NCBI RefSeq assembly: GCF_018417535.1
Contig: NZ_CP070977.1
Coordinates: forward strand, 2,604,001-2,668,000
Reading direction: 5' to 3'
Length of the DNA: 64,000 nucleotides
DNA from: Burkholderia pyrrocinia
Lineage (GTDB): Bacteria > Pseudomonadota > Gammaproteobacteria > Burkholderiales > Burkholderiaceae
Shown here: in pieces, positions 27,076 to 36,072 of the stretch
How the letters are laid out: every line of letters begins with the position of its first letter
How positions within the stretch are numbered: the first letter of the stretch is position 1
The notes under the pieces: model-generated
Told to the model about the DNA's origin: nothing
The model's input: the letters and a program-made list of their open reading frames with translations, nothing else
Databases searched by the model: none
Position numbers and translations under genes: made by a program

Positions 27076-28026
27076 ATGCATCGCACGATTCACGTCCGGC
27101 GCGCGCGCTTGTCGCCCGCCATCGCCGCCCTGCTCGCCGCCGGCCTCGTTGCGAGCGGCGCGAGCTTCGCGCAGAACACCGGCGCGACCGTCACGCCGGT
27201 CGGCAACGGCACGGTCGCGACGACCGCGCTGCCGTCGTCGAACGCGAACCCCGGCGCCGCGCCGGCGACCGCATCCGGCACGGTGGTACGCGGCACGGCC
27301 GGCACCATCACGCCGCCGCCCGCGAACGCGGTGCCCGGCCAGGTGGTCGTCGGCGGCAAGGTGCCCGACGAGGCGACCAAGGCCGCCGTGCTGCAGAAGC
27401 TGCGCGATACCTACGGCGCGACGAACGTCGTCGACCAGATCGAGGTTGGCGACGTCGCGACGCCGCCGAACTGGAGCGCGAACGTGCAGAAGCTGCTCGG
27501 CGCGCAGCTCAAGCAGATCAGCAAGGGGCAGTTGAAGATCAACGGCACGCAGATCGAGATGAAGGGCGAGGTGCACAACGAGGCGCAGCGCCAGCAGCTC
27601 GCGAGCGACATGGCGAACACGCTGAACCCGACCTACACGATCAAGAACGGGCTGCGTGTGTCGGCGTCCGAGCAAGGTGTGCTCGACCAGACGCTCGCGA
27701 ACCGGACGATCGAGTTCGAGACGGGCAGCGCGACGCTGACGCCGCAGGGCCGGTTGATCCTCGACCAGATGGCGGCCGCGCTCTCGAAGATGCAGAACCG
27801 CACGGTCGACATCATCGGCCACACCGACAACTCGGGGAACCGGACATCGAACATCGCGCTGAGCCAGGCGCGCGCGGATGCGGTGAAGGGTTACCTGATC
27901 ACGAAGAGCATTCCGCCGCAGCAGATGACGACGACGGGCGTCGGGCCGGATCAGCCGATCGCGCCGAATGACACGGCGGATGGAAGGGCGCGGAATCGAA
28001 GGATCGAGTTCCGGGTGGGGCAGTAA
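27076..28026 (+). CDS. T6SS-associated OmpA-family protein with BON-like repeats
   Basis: A 316-residue exported protein. After a signal peptide (cleavage near ASGASFA) and a low-complexity linker come two BON-like segments (VVVGGKVPDEATKAAVLQKL and INGTQIEMKGEVHNEA) and then a C-terminal OmpA peptidoglycan-binding domain with the NxxLSxxRAxAV-type motif (NIALSQARADAVKGYL). In this T6SS, TssL has no OmpA domain, so this protein probably supplies the cell-wall anchor. It is co-directional with tssM and tagF; GGAGG lies eight bases before the ATG. The equivalent Burkholderia gene has been called tagN, which I recall but cannot check. Confidence 0.88.
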   Translation: MHRTIHVRRARLSPAIAALLAAGLVASGASFAQNTGATVTPVGNGTVATTALPSSNANPGAAPATASGTVVRGTAGTITPPPANAVPGQVVVGGKVPDEATKAAVLQKLRDTYGATNVVDQIEVGDVATPPNWSANVQKLLGAQLKQISKGQLKINGTQIEMKGEVHNEAQRQQLASDMANTLNPTYTIKNGLRVSASEQGVLDQTLANRTIEFETGSATLTPQGRLILDQMAAALSKMQNRTVDIIGHTDNSGNRTSNIALSQARADAVKGYLITKSIPPQQMTTTGVGPDQPIAPNDTADGRARNRRIEFRVGQ

Positions 28027-28069
28027 GCGGACGAAGAACCGGCCGCTCCTTCGCGGGGTGGTCGTGCGG

Positions 28070-28102
28070 ACAACGGGCGGCAGCGATGCTGCCGCCCGTT
28101 GT
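28070..28102. terminator. Strong hairpin between convergent operons
   Basis: A perfect 15-bp stem (28070-28084 and 28088-28102) with a three-base loop lies between the stops of the OmpA-family gene and the convergent effector gene. T-runs are short on both sides (CTGTT rightward), so it probably acts in both directions. Confidence 0.75.
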
Positions 28103-28169
28103 CTGTTAACGACCGTCCGCGGAGGCTGTCGTGGCGACAGGTGCGCGTGCCTTCCGACGGTCAACGCCG

Positions 28170-30461
28170 TCAGTGTGTCGGCGTCGCGCCTCCCTTGTAG
28201 CCCCGCACCCACTCCTGGCTCTGCTTGGCCGCCTGGTCGATGCGCGCAGCGGCGAGATCGTCTTTCTTGCGCTGCGCCGCTTCCCTGGCGAAATTGCTCG
28301 AGCCGAATTCGTCCTTGTCCCGCGTGCGGAAGTACAGCGACGGCGCAAGCACATGGTCCTGCCAACTCGTCAGCAACGTGTCGTGAACGAGCATGTCGAA
28401 CAACGCCATCACGTCCGGCGGAAGCGGGTGCTTACCTTCGATCCCCTCCTTCCAGGCCGACACCAGCTCCATCTGGGCTTCGGGCAGCATGAACGCTTCG
28501 ACTGCGTCCGCGCTCGCCTTGTTGCTGGAATCCCACGAATCCGGCATGTTCCGGATGTGCTCCGCGGATTGCCGCAGGCCGTCCTGATAAGTTGCCTGGC
28601 GCAGCTTCTTTGCTGCCTCCTTCTCGAGACGCTCCCATACCGTCGTATAGTCCTTTGGCGCTTCGGCGATCAGCTTTTCGTAGCGCTTCTGTGCCGCATC
28701 GCTGGCGGCTTTCATCCCCCGCAGCGTCGCCTGATCGGCCGGGCTGCGGCTGGCCAGCATGCTCATGTTGATGCCCTGCCGCTGCAGCTCCCAGTCGAGC
28801 TGCGATTTCGCCGTCTTGCGCTGCAGGTCGGCGTCGGCCATGTTGCGCTTCCAGTCGGCAACCGGATCGGACATCGTGCGACGGAACTCGGGGTCCAGGT
28901 AGCGGGCCGCGATCCAGCGCATGAAGACTTTCGAATGCTCCATGAAGTCGACGCCGGGTTTGCGGGGGACGAGGGTGCGATAAGCGTCGACGAGTTGCTT
29001 GATGCGGTATTGCTTGCCGCCGCAGTTGATGGGTTGGGCGATCGTGAATCGATCGAACGTATCGTTCTTGAGGAGATAGAGATCCTCCATCGTGTCCATC
29101 ACCGCACCCGCTTTTAACGCCTCCATCAGCATGTCGCGCAGGGGTACCCGCATTAATTCCGCATTCAGGCCGAGCGAACCATTTGGCGCGCCACCGACGA
29201 CATCGCAGCTCGTGCCGGGATAGAGAAACTGCTCGCCGCGGGTTTTTTCAAGACTATCGAGACGCTGATAAAAGCGCATTTCATGCGCCGCGCCAAAATG
29301 CACGCAGCGTTGAACGCTGGCGGGTATGCCGAGGGGGCGATCCTTGAAGCTAGTTTTGAGCATTCCAAGGTAAGGCACCATGCCAATCAGTTCGCCCGCC
29401 TCTTCCGACATGACCGACGAAACGGCATCGAGCAAACCCACAAACTTGATCTGGATCGATACGCCATCGATGGCGAGATCCGTGTCGTCCCTGCGCTTGT
29501 ATTTCTCCGCTAGGTCGTTGACGAACGCACGCGCGAGCACGCACCCTCGGTCCGCGCCGAACACCGATACCTCGATGGCACGAACTTTCGGCATCCGCTT
29601 CTTGACCGCCTTGTACGCGGCCTCGAACTGATCTTTGGCTGCGATCAACCGGGTATCGACGCCCGTTCCGAAAGCTTTGGCCATGACGGAATTGTCACGC
29701 ACGATCGGCACGTTCTCCATCGCGATGCCGACAAAAAGACTGCGTGCAACCGCCCAGCCCGCCTTCATCGGGGCTCCCTTGACGTTGTTCTTGAAGTCGT
29801 TCTTCGCGTTGCGCCACAGCAGCGTTCCGGTAGCCTTGGTTCGCTCCCAGTATCGTTCCGGCGACGCATTCAACACATTCATGACACGTCGCGCCTGAGC
29901 GGGAATGTGCTCGATATCCTTCCGAAGATCCTGGAATGCCTTATCGATGGGTCGAAGCGAAAAATCCCCCTCGACGAATCCATCGAATAACTGCTTCTTT
30001 ACGTCGTCGACACGCTTCTTGACGCCGGCCTGTTTGATCGGCGTATTGACACGCGCGAACGACTCGGCGACCGACTTCGCTCCGCTCAACGCTTTCTTGC
30101 CTGCCATCTTGGCCGCAGCTATGCCGGCATTGGCCAACGGATCGGCCTTGGCCGACTCGTTGAGCGGCGTGCCCAATCCTGAATAATAGAAGCGGTACCA
30201 GAACTGATTGACCGGCCGACGCGAATCATCGTTATCGCGATGAGCCTCCCACAAGCGACAGATATTCGAGTATTGAGAACTCGCCTTGTCGTCGAGATCG
30301 GCATGGCGGCCAAAGGCATCGAAGAAGAATCCCATGCGTATGGTTGCTCCGCATGGCAAGCAATCTCCCTTGGGATACATGGTCGCACTTTGGCGGGCCA
30401 CCTGCATGTACACGGATGTTGGTGTCGCATCATCCGGATCGAGCTTGATTTTCTCAGCCAT
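28170..30461 (-). CDS. Tle1/DUF2235-like T6SS effector with altered catalytic motifs
   Basis: A 763-residue protein at the end of the vgrG module. Segments match the DUF2235 (Tle1 lipase) layout: FFFDAFGRH (residues 45-53), SVFGADRGCVLARAF (299-313), FVGLLDAVSS (340-349), AAHEMRFYQ (391-399) and YPGTSCDVVGG (414-424). In active members the second motif is GFSRG with the nucleophilic serine and the last is PGxHSDVGGG; here the serine is Asp304 and the histidine is replaced. It may be an inactive or repurposed lipase. GC content is visibly lower than in the T6SS core genes. Its start overlaps the stop of the lipoprotein gene by eight bases, with GGAG eight bases upstream. Confidence 0.75.
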   Translation of the reverse strand: MAEKIKLDPDDATPTSVYMQVARQSATMYPKGDCLPCGATIRMGFFFDAFGRHADLDDKASSQYSNICRLWEAHRDNDDSRRPVNQFWYRFYYSGLGTPLNESAKADPLANAGIAAAKMAGKKALSGAKSVAESFARVNTPIKQAGVKKRVDDVKKQLFDGFVEGDFSLRPIDKAFQDLRKDIEHIPAQARRVMNVLNASPERYWERTKATGTLLWRNAKNDFKNNVKGAPMKAGWAVARSLFVGIAMENVPIVRDNSVMAKAFGTGVDTRLIAAKDQFEAAYKAVKKRMPKVRAIEVSVFGADRGCVLARAFVNDLAEKYKRRDDTDLAIDGVSIQIKFVGLLDAVSSVMSEEAGELIGMVPYLGMLKTSFKDRPLGIPASVQRCVHFGAAHEMRFYQRLDSLEKTRGEQFLYPGTSCDVVGGAPNGSLGLNAELMRVPLRDMLMEALKAGAVMDTMEDLYLLKNDTFDRFTIAQPINCGGKQYRIKQLVDAYRTLVPRKPGVDFMEHSKVFMRWIAARYLDPEFRRTMSDPVADWKRNMADADLQRKTAKSQLDWELQRQGINMSMLASRSPADQATLRGMKAASDAAQKRYEKLIAEAPKDYTTVWERLEKEAAKKLRQATYQDGLRQSAEHIRNMPDSWDSSNKASADAVEAFMLPEAQMELVSAWKEGIEGKHPLPPDVMALFDMLVHDTLLTSWQDHVLAPSLYFRTRDKDEFGSSNFAREAAQRKKDDLAAARIDQAAKQSQEWVRGYKGGATPTH

Positions 30462-31302
30462 GCTGCTTCTCCCCTACTCGCGGCGGCGGCAACAGCCCTG
30501 CGGCAACAGCAGGCACCGCCACCGCCTCGAATTTATCGCTTCTGAGTTCGGACGAAACGCTCTTTGGCAGCGCTTGCATCGACTTCGCAAATAAACCCGG
30601 CTGACCCACCGCCGTCTGCAAGATATGCTGGACCTCAGGATGCGCATCAAACCGATCGTTGACGAGCAGACCAAAGTACGCGTACTGCTTCAGATCGTCG
30701 AGATCAGTCAGCCGGTATTTCAGCCATGCGACCGCAACGACGCGCGCGACGCGACGAAACTGTTGGTCTTCGCGCTCGTCATATCGCTTGTCCAGTTGTG
30801 ATTGGTACTGCTTCATCCACCTCACGACATCGACAATCGGCAGGCGAGCATCGTCAAGCAACTGGCCGGGAAATTGAAACTCGACATGCTGGTCCGGGAA
30901 GAAATGCACTTCGAGAATTCGGGAACCCACCTCGTCGGGCAACTGGGACTGCGGCATCGACACTTTCGTCTCGCCGTGGAACATCTGCTTGTCCCCTTTG
31001 TGCCATTGGTCGACATCGTAGTAGTTCCACTTGACGACAAATTCCGTGCCCTTGAGCTTGTAGCAACATTTCACGCTACCGCTCCCCGCTCCCGGTGGGT
31101 CGTCGCCGCCTCCGCTCGCCTTGTTTCCAAATGCATCGGTAATGGTGAAGCCACTCATGTTGTACGGCAGATAATTCCGGCCAATGACGGAAATCCCGCT
31201 GTATGTCGGTTCCGACTTACCACACGCCGCCACGGCCACCAGTAACAGACATGCCGCCAAAACACGGTCGATCAAGCGAAACAATCTCATTTCTCTACGC
31301 AT
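30454..31302 (-). CDS. DUF3304 lipoprotein, likely immunity protein (copy 1)
   Basis: A 282-residue predicted lipoprotein with a signal peptide ending in AVAAC (lipobox) followed by GKSEPTYSGISV. The CC pair in GSVKCCYKLKGTEF and the spacing of aromatic residues fit DUF3304 proteins, which commonly accompany Tle-type lipase effectors and are thought to neutralise them in the periplasm. The start at 31302 is supported by AGAGGA about nine bases upstream. Its stop overlaps the effector start by eight bases, the usual tight effector-immunity coupling. A clear paralogue lies directly upstream. Confidence 0.8.
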   Translation of the reverse strand: MRREMRLFRLIDRVLAACLLLVAVAACGKSEPTYSGISVIGRNYLPYNMSGFTITDAFGNKASGGGDDPPGAGSGSVKCCYKLKGTEFVVKWNYYDVDQWHKGDKQMFHGETKVSMPQSQLPDEVGSRILEVHFFPDQHVEFQFPGQLLDDARLPIVDVVRWMKQYQSQLDKRYDEREDQQFRRVARVVAVAWLKYRLTDLDDLKQYAYFGLLVNDRFDAHPEVQHILQTAVGQPGLFAKSMQALPKSVSSELRSDKFEAVAVPAVAAGLLPPPRVGEKQHG

Positions 31303-31538
31303 TGAAGGTTTTCCTCTGAGGGGCATCTCGTTCGCCCTGCTGCTGTGGGCAGGTTGCGATTGTCAGCATGCACGCCATACCAGACACCGTGGGCACTGCT
31401 GCCTGCACTTCACCTCTCAGGCACCGATGCGACGCCACTACGTATGTCAAATCGGCCATGCTTACCCGCTTGCCGACATAGAACCGGCATGCCATGCTGA
31501 TTGTCGCTCGAACGTCTGTCCGTTCGAGCCCTGACATC
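31303..31538 (-). pseudogene. Scar of a lost effector gene between the two lipoprotein genes
   Basis: At 31546 an ATGGCTGAG start overlaps the stop of lipoprotein copy 2 by eight bases, exactly as the intact effector start at 30461 overlaps copy 1 (same first residues MAE, same upstream GAG-rich site). The frame that follows has 83 codons unlike the effector and ends at 31295. The simplest reading is that a second effector followed copy 2 and was deleted, keeping only its start. Confidence 0.45.
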
Positions 31539-32363
31539 TCAGCCATGCTGCTCTCCCTCCATACGTGGCGGCGGTATCAGGCCATCAGGAATCGTCGGCA
31601 CCACCACCGGCTCAAACCTGTTGCTCATCAACGCAGAAAGTACATTCTTCGATAGCGATTGCATAACCTTTGCAAACATCCCCGGCTGACCGGCGGCCGT
31701 TTGCAAAATACGCTGGACATCAGGATGCGTATCGAACCGATCGTTGACGAGCAGATCAAAGTACGCGTACTGCTTCAGATCATCGAGATCGGTCAATCGG
31801 TATTTCAGCCATGCTGAAGCAATAATGCGAGTGATGCGACGAAACTGCTGGTCCTCCCGTTCGTCGTATCGCTCGCTTAACCACTCCTGATAGTGACTGG
31901 ACATCCAGCGCGACACATCGATCATCGGAATACGCGACTCATCAAACAGCGCGCCAGGAAACTGGAGCTCGATGTGACGATCCGGATAGAAGTGAACTTC
32001 GAGAATTCGATCGCCGACCTTCTCCGGAACCTGCGACGGAGACATCGTAGCCTTTGCCTCGACGTGAAACATTTCCTCATTACCTTTGTGCCACTGGTCA
32101 ACGTCGACATAGTTCCATTTGACCGTGAACTCGGTACCTTGGAGCTTGTAGCAACAAGTCACTCCCCCTCCGCCACCCGGCAAGCTATTCCCTCCACCCG
32201 CCTTGTTTCCGTAAGCATCGCTAATCGTAAATCCATCCAGGTTGTACGGCAGATAGTTGTGAGCGATCACCGAAATCCCGCTATACACCGGCTCCGATTT
32301 CCCGCACGCGCTCAAGGCCATCGCAACCAGGCCCACCGCCAGCACCGACCTACGCCACGCCAC
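31539..32363 (-). CDS. DUF3304 lipoprotein, likely immunity protein (copy 2)
   Basis: A 274-residue paralogue of the downstream lipoprotein, similar along its whole length (shared GKSEPVYSGISVI, VTCCYKLQGTEF, RYDEREDQQFRR and LTDLDDLKQYAYF). The lipobox is ALSAC. Several in-frame ATGs occur upstream to 32420, but GTG at 32363 has GGAGG six bases before it and gives a clean signal peptide, so it is chosen. It overlaps the 3' end of the DUF4123 gene by 14 bases. It has no intact effector of its own and may be an orphan immunity gene or a second layer of protection. Confidence 0.78.
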   Translation of the reverse strand: MAWRRSVLAVGLVAMALSACGKSEPVYSGISVIAHNYLPYNLDGFTISDAYGNKAGGGNSLPGGGGGVTCCYKLQGTEFTVKWNYVDVDQWHKGNEEMFHVEAKATMSPSQVPEKVGDRILEVHFYPDRHIELQFPGALFDESRIPMIDVSRWMSSHYQEWLSERYDEREDQQFRRITRIIASAWLKYRLTDLDDLKQYAYFDLLVNDRFDTHPDVQRILQTAAGQPGMFAKVMQSLSKNVLSALMSNRFEPVVVPTIPDGLIPPPRMEGEQHG

Positions 32364-33399
32364 CGCGCGCCTCCAGCAATTCCCGCTCATGCGCATCGCG
32401 AATCGCATCCCACGTCGCATCGTCGATCGCCATCAGCGCCGTATCGACGCCGGTTTCCCCGCGTGACGCCGCTTCGAGGCTCGCCTTGACCGCCGGATGC
32501 TCGTCGAACTTCGGCGCGACCTGCATGCCCATCACCACGTAGCACAGCAGCTCCGCTTCGCCGGTGATCCCGTGCCCTGCCGCGCGATCGAGTTGCTCGA
32601 CAACCTGCTCGTACAGCCCGCCATCGGACAGGTGATCGACCGCCGCCGCCATCGTCTCGCGAAACTTCAGCACGAGCTTGTCCGGATAGCCGAGTTCGAT
32701 CAACTGCGCATGCTGCTTCTCGCTCAAGCCCTGCACATCGCCTGCCTGCGCGGCCCCGGCAGACGCCGGCGCATCGTTGCGCCACACGACCTCCTCGAGC
32801 CGCCGATTGCGATAGCGGATCTCGCCGAACGGCGCAACGAACTGCTGCGCCTGCGTATCGCTCCACACCAGACGGAGCCGTCCGAATACGTGATTGTCGA
32901 AGAAGAACAGGTAATACGCGCGACCGTTCGGCAGCGCGTACTTCACATATCTGCGCAGATGCGCGTCGAGCGCATCGAACGACCACGTCGACCACAGCCA
33001 CGTCACCGCATGCAGATCGACCGCGTCCAGCCACAGCTGGCGCAGCAGCCGATGTTGCTCGCCCTCCTCGTCGTCGAGTGCCTGGCGGTCGAAGGCAATC
33101 AGGTACGGTGCGATATCCGTATAAGCGTCGAGACCGGTATCCGTCCAGAGCGACGCGTAGCGCAGGCCGTGCACCGTCACGAGCTGCGTATCCAGCTCCT
33201 GATAACCGCGCGTATCGACGATCGCGTACAGTCGCATCGGCCGGCCCGCGGCGGTCTCGCCCCTCAGCGACGCCTTCAGCGCCTCCAGAAATACCGGCCA
33301 TTCCGGCTCGCGCGGTTTCGGCGCGGCGTCGACGGCCTCGCTCACGTCGACTGCATCGCTCCCGTCGCCCACGTTGCCGATGTTGCTCACGTCACCCAT
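32350..33399 (-). CDS. DUF4123 T6SS adaptor/chaperone
   Basis: A 349-residue DUF4123 protein. In other T6SSs these proteins (Tap/TEC) act in the cytoplasm to load an effector onto its VgrG spike. The DUF4123 domain spans roughly residues 35-180 (MRLYAIVDTRGYQELD through YYLFFFDNHVFGRLRLVW). Its position between vgrG and the lipoprotein-effector pair fits that role for the Tle1-like effector. The start overlaps the vgrG stop as TGATG, with GAGG seven bases before the ATG, so translation is coupled. Confidence 0.88.
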   Translation of the reverse strand: MGDVSNIGNVGDGSDAVDVSEAVDAAPKPREPEWPVFLEALKASLRGETAAGRPMRLYAIVDTRGYQELDTQLVTVHGLRYASLWTDTGLDAYTDIAPYLIAFDRQALDDEEGEQHRLLRQLWLDAVDLHAVTWLWSTWSFDALDAHLRRYVKYALPNGRAYYLFFFDNHVFGRLRLVWSDTQAQQFVAPFGEIRYRNRRLEEVVWRNDAPASAGAAQAGDVQGLSEKQHAQLIELGYPDKLVLKFRETMAAAVDHLSDGGLYEQVVEQLDRAAGHGITGEAELLCYVVMGMQVAPKFDEHPAVKASLEAASRGETGVDTALMAIDDATWDAIRDAHERELLEARGGVA

Positions 33400-35957
33400 C
33401 AATCGGCCTCGACCATCGATTCGCGCCCGCTATGCGCATTCAGCACGCATTGCTTGCACGTGCCGCCCGGCATGGCGGGCAGCGGATACGGCATGCTCGT
33501 CGGGCCGCTGAATGCGTGCTGGGCACCCTTGATATCGATCTTCCCTGGCGCGTGAATCTCGATGTTGCCACCCTTGATCCGTACGTACGCGCCGCCCGAG
33601 GTCAGCAGGATCTCCTGTTTGGCGGCCACGTCGACGTTCTCGGTCGACGACACGATCTTGACGACCTTCTGCGCGGTCAACTCGATACTGTCCGAATGCG
33701 CCTGAATCTCGACCTTGCCCTTGCCCGCGAACAGCTTCATCCCGGCGTTCTGGGCAAACAGGCTGATGCGATCCCGGATACCGGCGACCAACGACTTCCC
33801 GCTGGTAATGAACGTACTTTGACCGCTGACGATGTTGGCCTGCTGATCGCCCGATACGTGCACCGACTGCTGCGACGCCAACCCGATCCCCGCCGGACTC
33901 GCGAACAACATCACTGGTTCCTTGAACGCATTCGCGCTGCCCGTCCCGCCACCAGCGGTCCTGCCGCCCGACGACGCACCCGCCACGCCGTTCTTCGTGG
34001 CGTCGGTGAATTGCTTCAGCGCATCGTGTCCGGTACCGAGGCTTTCGGCCTGATGCATTTCACTGACCTGCGACATCGACTCGAGCAGCCCGTCGGCATT
34101 GGCGAGTTGCTGCTGCGCTTCGCTCACATCGAGCGGCTGGCTGTTTGCCTGCTTCGGATGCGTCGTCACGTACAGCCCCTGCCTGGCGCGCACGGCGCCA
34201 TACGCATCCGTGCGCAGATCGAAACCCGAGCCGAGATACGCGCCGCGCGTGTTGCCGCTCTGTTCGATCAGATAGCCGAGATGCAGCAGCGAATTCGCGC
34301 TGCTGCTGAACAGGCGCGCGCGGTTCTGCCCCGTCGCGTCGTCGAGCACCATCTCGTTGTGACCCGATCCCGAATACTCCTTCGAACGAAAGCCCGACAG
34401 GATTCCGTCGCTATGCCACTGCGGCTTGGCGGCCCCGTTGTAGACGCGATGCATCACGATCGGCCGGTCGCAATCCCCGCCGATATAGCCGATCATCACC
34501 TCCTCGCCGATCCGCGGAATGTGGACGCCGCCGTATCCACCGCCGGTATCCGACTGCACGACGCGCACCCAGCACGACGCGTTTTCGCGACCTTCGCTCT
34601 GCCGGTCCCAGACGAACATGACCTTGATCCGGTTCAGTTCGTCCGTATAAACCTCCTCGCCCTTCGGCCCGACGACGACGGCCGTTTCGAGCTGCATCGC
34701 GGGTTTCCGGTGCTCGAACGGGCTGCGATACGGCACGGCCGCGCGCTGCGCTTCGACTTCGACGAAATAGAACCCGGCCGAACCGTCGTCATGCCCGACT
34801 TCGAATGCGGCCGCCTCACCGTGGCCGGCTTTCGCCTGTGCCAGCCGATCCTGCAGGCTGTGCGGAAAATTCGCTTCGTGGTCCGAGATCGGCAGGTTGT
34901 TCTCGATGTACCGCGACACCTTCAATGCCGCGAATTCCCGGTCTTGCGCCGCATCGCGGTCGTGCTCGGGGTGATCCGCCAGCGTGAAGCGCCGCCCGGC
35001 GTCGATCCCGCGCACGCCGCCCACGCCGAAGAAGCGCTTCGCGCGCGATTCCCATTCCTCCAGGCGAATCTTCGACAGATGTTCGCCGCGATCCTGGCCC
35101 GCGTACGTATACGCGCCGGTGTACTCGTAGATTTCCGTCTGGTTCGGCAGATCGCCCTGGCCGGCTTTCGTCGGCAACGCCGTGCCGTTCGGATTGGCCG
35201 CCGAGGACGGCGACTTGTAATCGAACGTGCGTGTGGTGTGCAGCGAACTCTGCAAGGTCCGCGATGCGGCCCATTGCGTCAAGCCGGCGGTTTCGCTCCC
35301 CGTTCCCGAGCGGTCGAACCTGACAAGATTCGGCGATAGTTCGTCGACCGCGTGCAGGTCGTCGGTAATGACGAGCGTGTGCGCGCTGCCGTCCTCGCTA
35401 TGTCGCCAGAAACCGAACAGCCCTTCGTCTTCCATCAGGCGATGCACGAAATTCCAGTCGGTTTCGCTCTGGCGACAGTAGGACCGCGACGGCAGCGGCT
35501 TCGACAATGCGAACTGATACCGCCCCTTGGCCTGCGGATGCGCGTCGAACACATCGGCGAGGATCGTATCGACACTCTGGTCCTGCCAGTACCGCATGTC
35601 GCTGCGGAACTTGAGGAAGTGCATCCATGACGCGAAAGTCAGCTGATAGCTCGACAGGCTGCCGTCCGCGCCGAGCCTGCGTGCCGTATGGATATAGCCG
35701 TTGATCGGCAGATACGACTGATTCGCCTGCTGGATCCACAGCGTCATCGGCTTCGCGATCAGCGTCTTGAGCTCGATGTCGCTCGCGGTGGAAACGAGAT
35801 CGAGCGTGACGCTGAAATCGCGCCCCAGTTCGGAATGGGTCACGGCCCGACACGGCACGAGTGCATTGTTCGGCAACGACGGAATGTCCGTCTTCAGCAG
35901 ACGATCCTGCTGAATCAGGCCACCGCGAATCGCCTGTGCGAGTTCGGTCACGTTCAT
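33399..35957 (-). CDS. vgrG: VgrG/TssI spike protein, first copy
   Basis: An 852-residue T6SS spike protein. The N-terminal gp27-like part carries SELGRDFSVTLDL and the phage late-control region; the gp5 OB-fold part contains VWDRQSEGRENASCWVRVVQ and GGGYGGVHIPRIGEEVMIGY; a DUF2345 domain (IKGGNIEIHAPGKIDIKG) makes the C-terminal beta-prism. It ends soon after with a short Cys-containing tail (CKQC) and no toxin domain. It heads a module with the DUF4123 adaptor, immunity lipoproteins and effector. tssA ends 115 bases upstream on the same strand. Confidence 0.95.
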   Translation of the reverse strand: MNVTELAQAIRGGLIQQDRLLKTDIPSLPNNALVPCRAVTHSELGRDFSVTLDLVSTASDIELKTLIAKPMTLWIQQANQSYLPINGYIHTARRLGADGSLSSYQLTFASWMHFLKFRSDMRYWQDQSVDTILADVFDAHPQAKGRYQFALSKPLPSRSYCRQSETDWNFVHRLMEDEGLFGFWRHSEDGSAHTLVITDDLHAVDELSPNLVRFDRSGTGSETAGLTQWAASRTLQSSLHTTRTFDYKSPSSAANPNGTALPTKAGQGDLPNQTEIYEYTGAYTYAGQDRGEHLSKIRLEEWESRAKRFFGVGGVRGIDAGRRFTLADHPEHDRDAAQDREFAALKVSRYIENNLPISDHEANFPHSLQDRLAQAKAGHGEAAAFEVGHDDGSAGFYFVEVEAQRAAVPYRSPFEHRKPAMQLETAVVVGPKGEEVYTDELNRIKVMFVWDRQSEGRENASCWVRVVQSDTGGGYGGVHIPRIGEEVMIGYIGGDCDRPIVMHRVYNGAAKPQWHSDGILSGFRSKEYSGSGHNEMVLDDATGQNRARLFSSSANSLLHLGYLIEQSGNTRGAYLGSGFDLRTDAYGAVRARQGLYVTTHPKQANSQPLDVSEAQQQLANADGLLESMSQVSEMHQAESLGTGHDALKQFTDATKNGVAGASSGGRTAGGGTGSANAFKEPVMLFASPAGIGLASQQSVHVSGDQQANIVSGQSTFITSGKSLVAGIRDRISLFAQNAGMKLFAGKGKVEIQAHSDSIELTAQKVVKIVSSTENVDVAAKQEILLTSGGAYVRIKGGNIEIHAPGKIDIKGAQHAFSGPTSMPYPLPAMPGGTCKQCVLNAHSGRESMVEAD

Positions 35958-36072
35958 GCGTCATCCGTCTTCTTGTTTACCGCGATCCCGCCTGGGGCCC
36001 GCGCTCTCAGGAAACAGCCTTTCTCTCACGGCACCTCGGACACCTCCGAGTAACCTCGGCCCGACACGGTCA

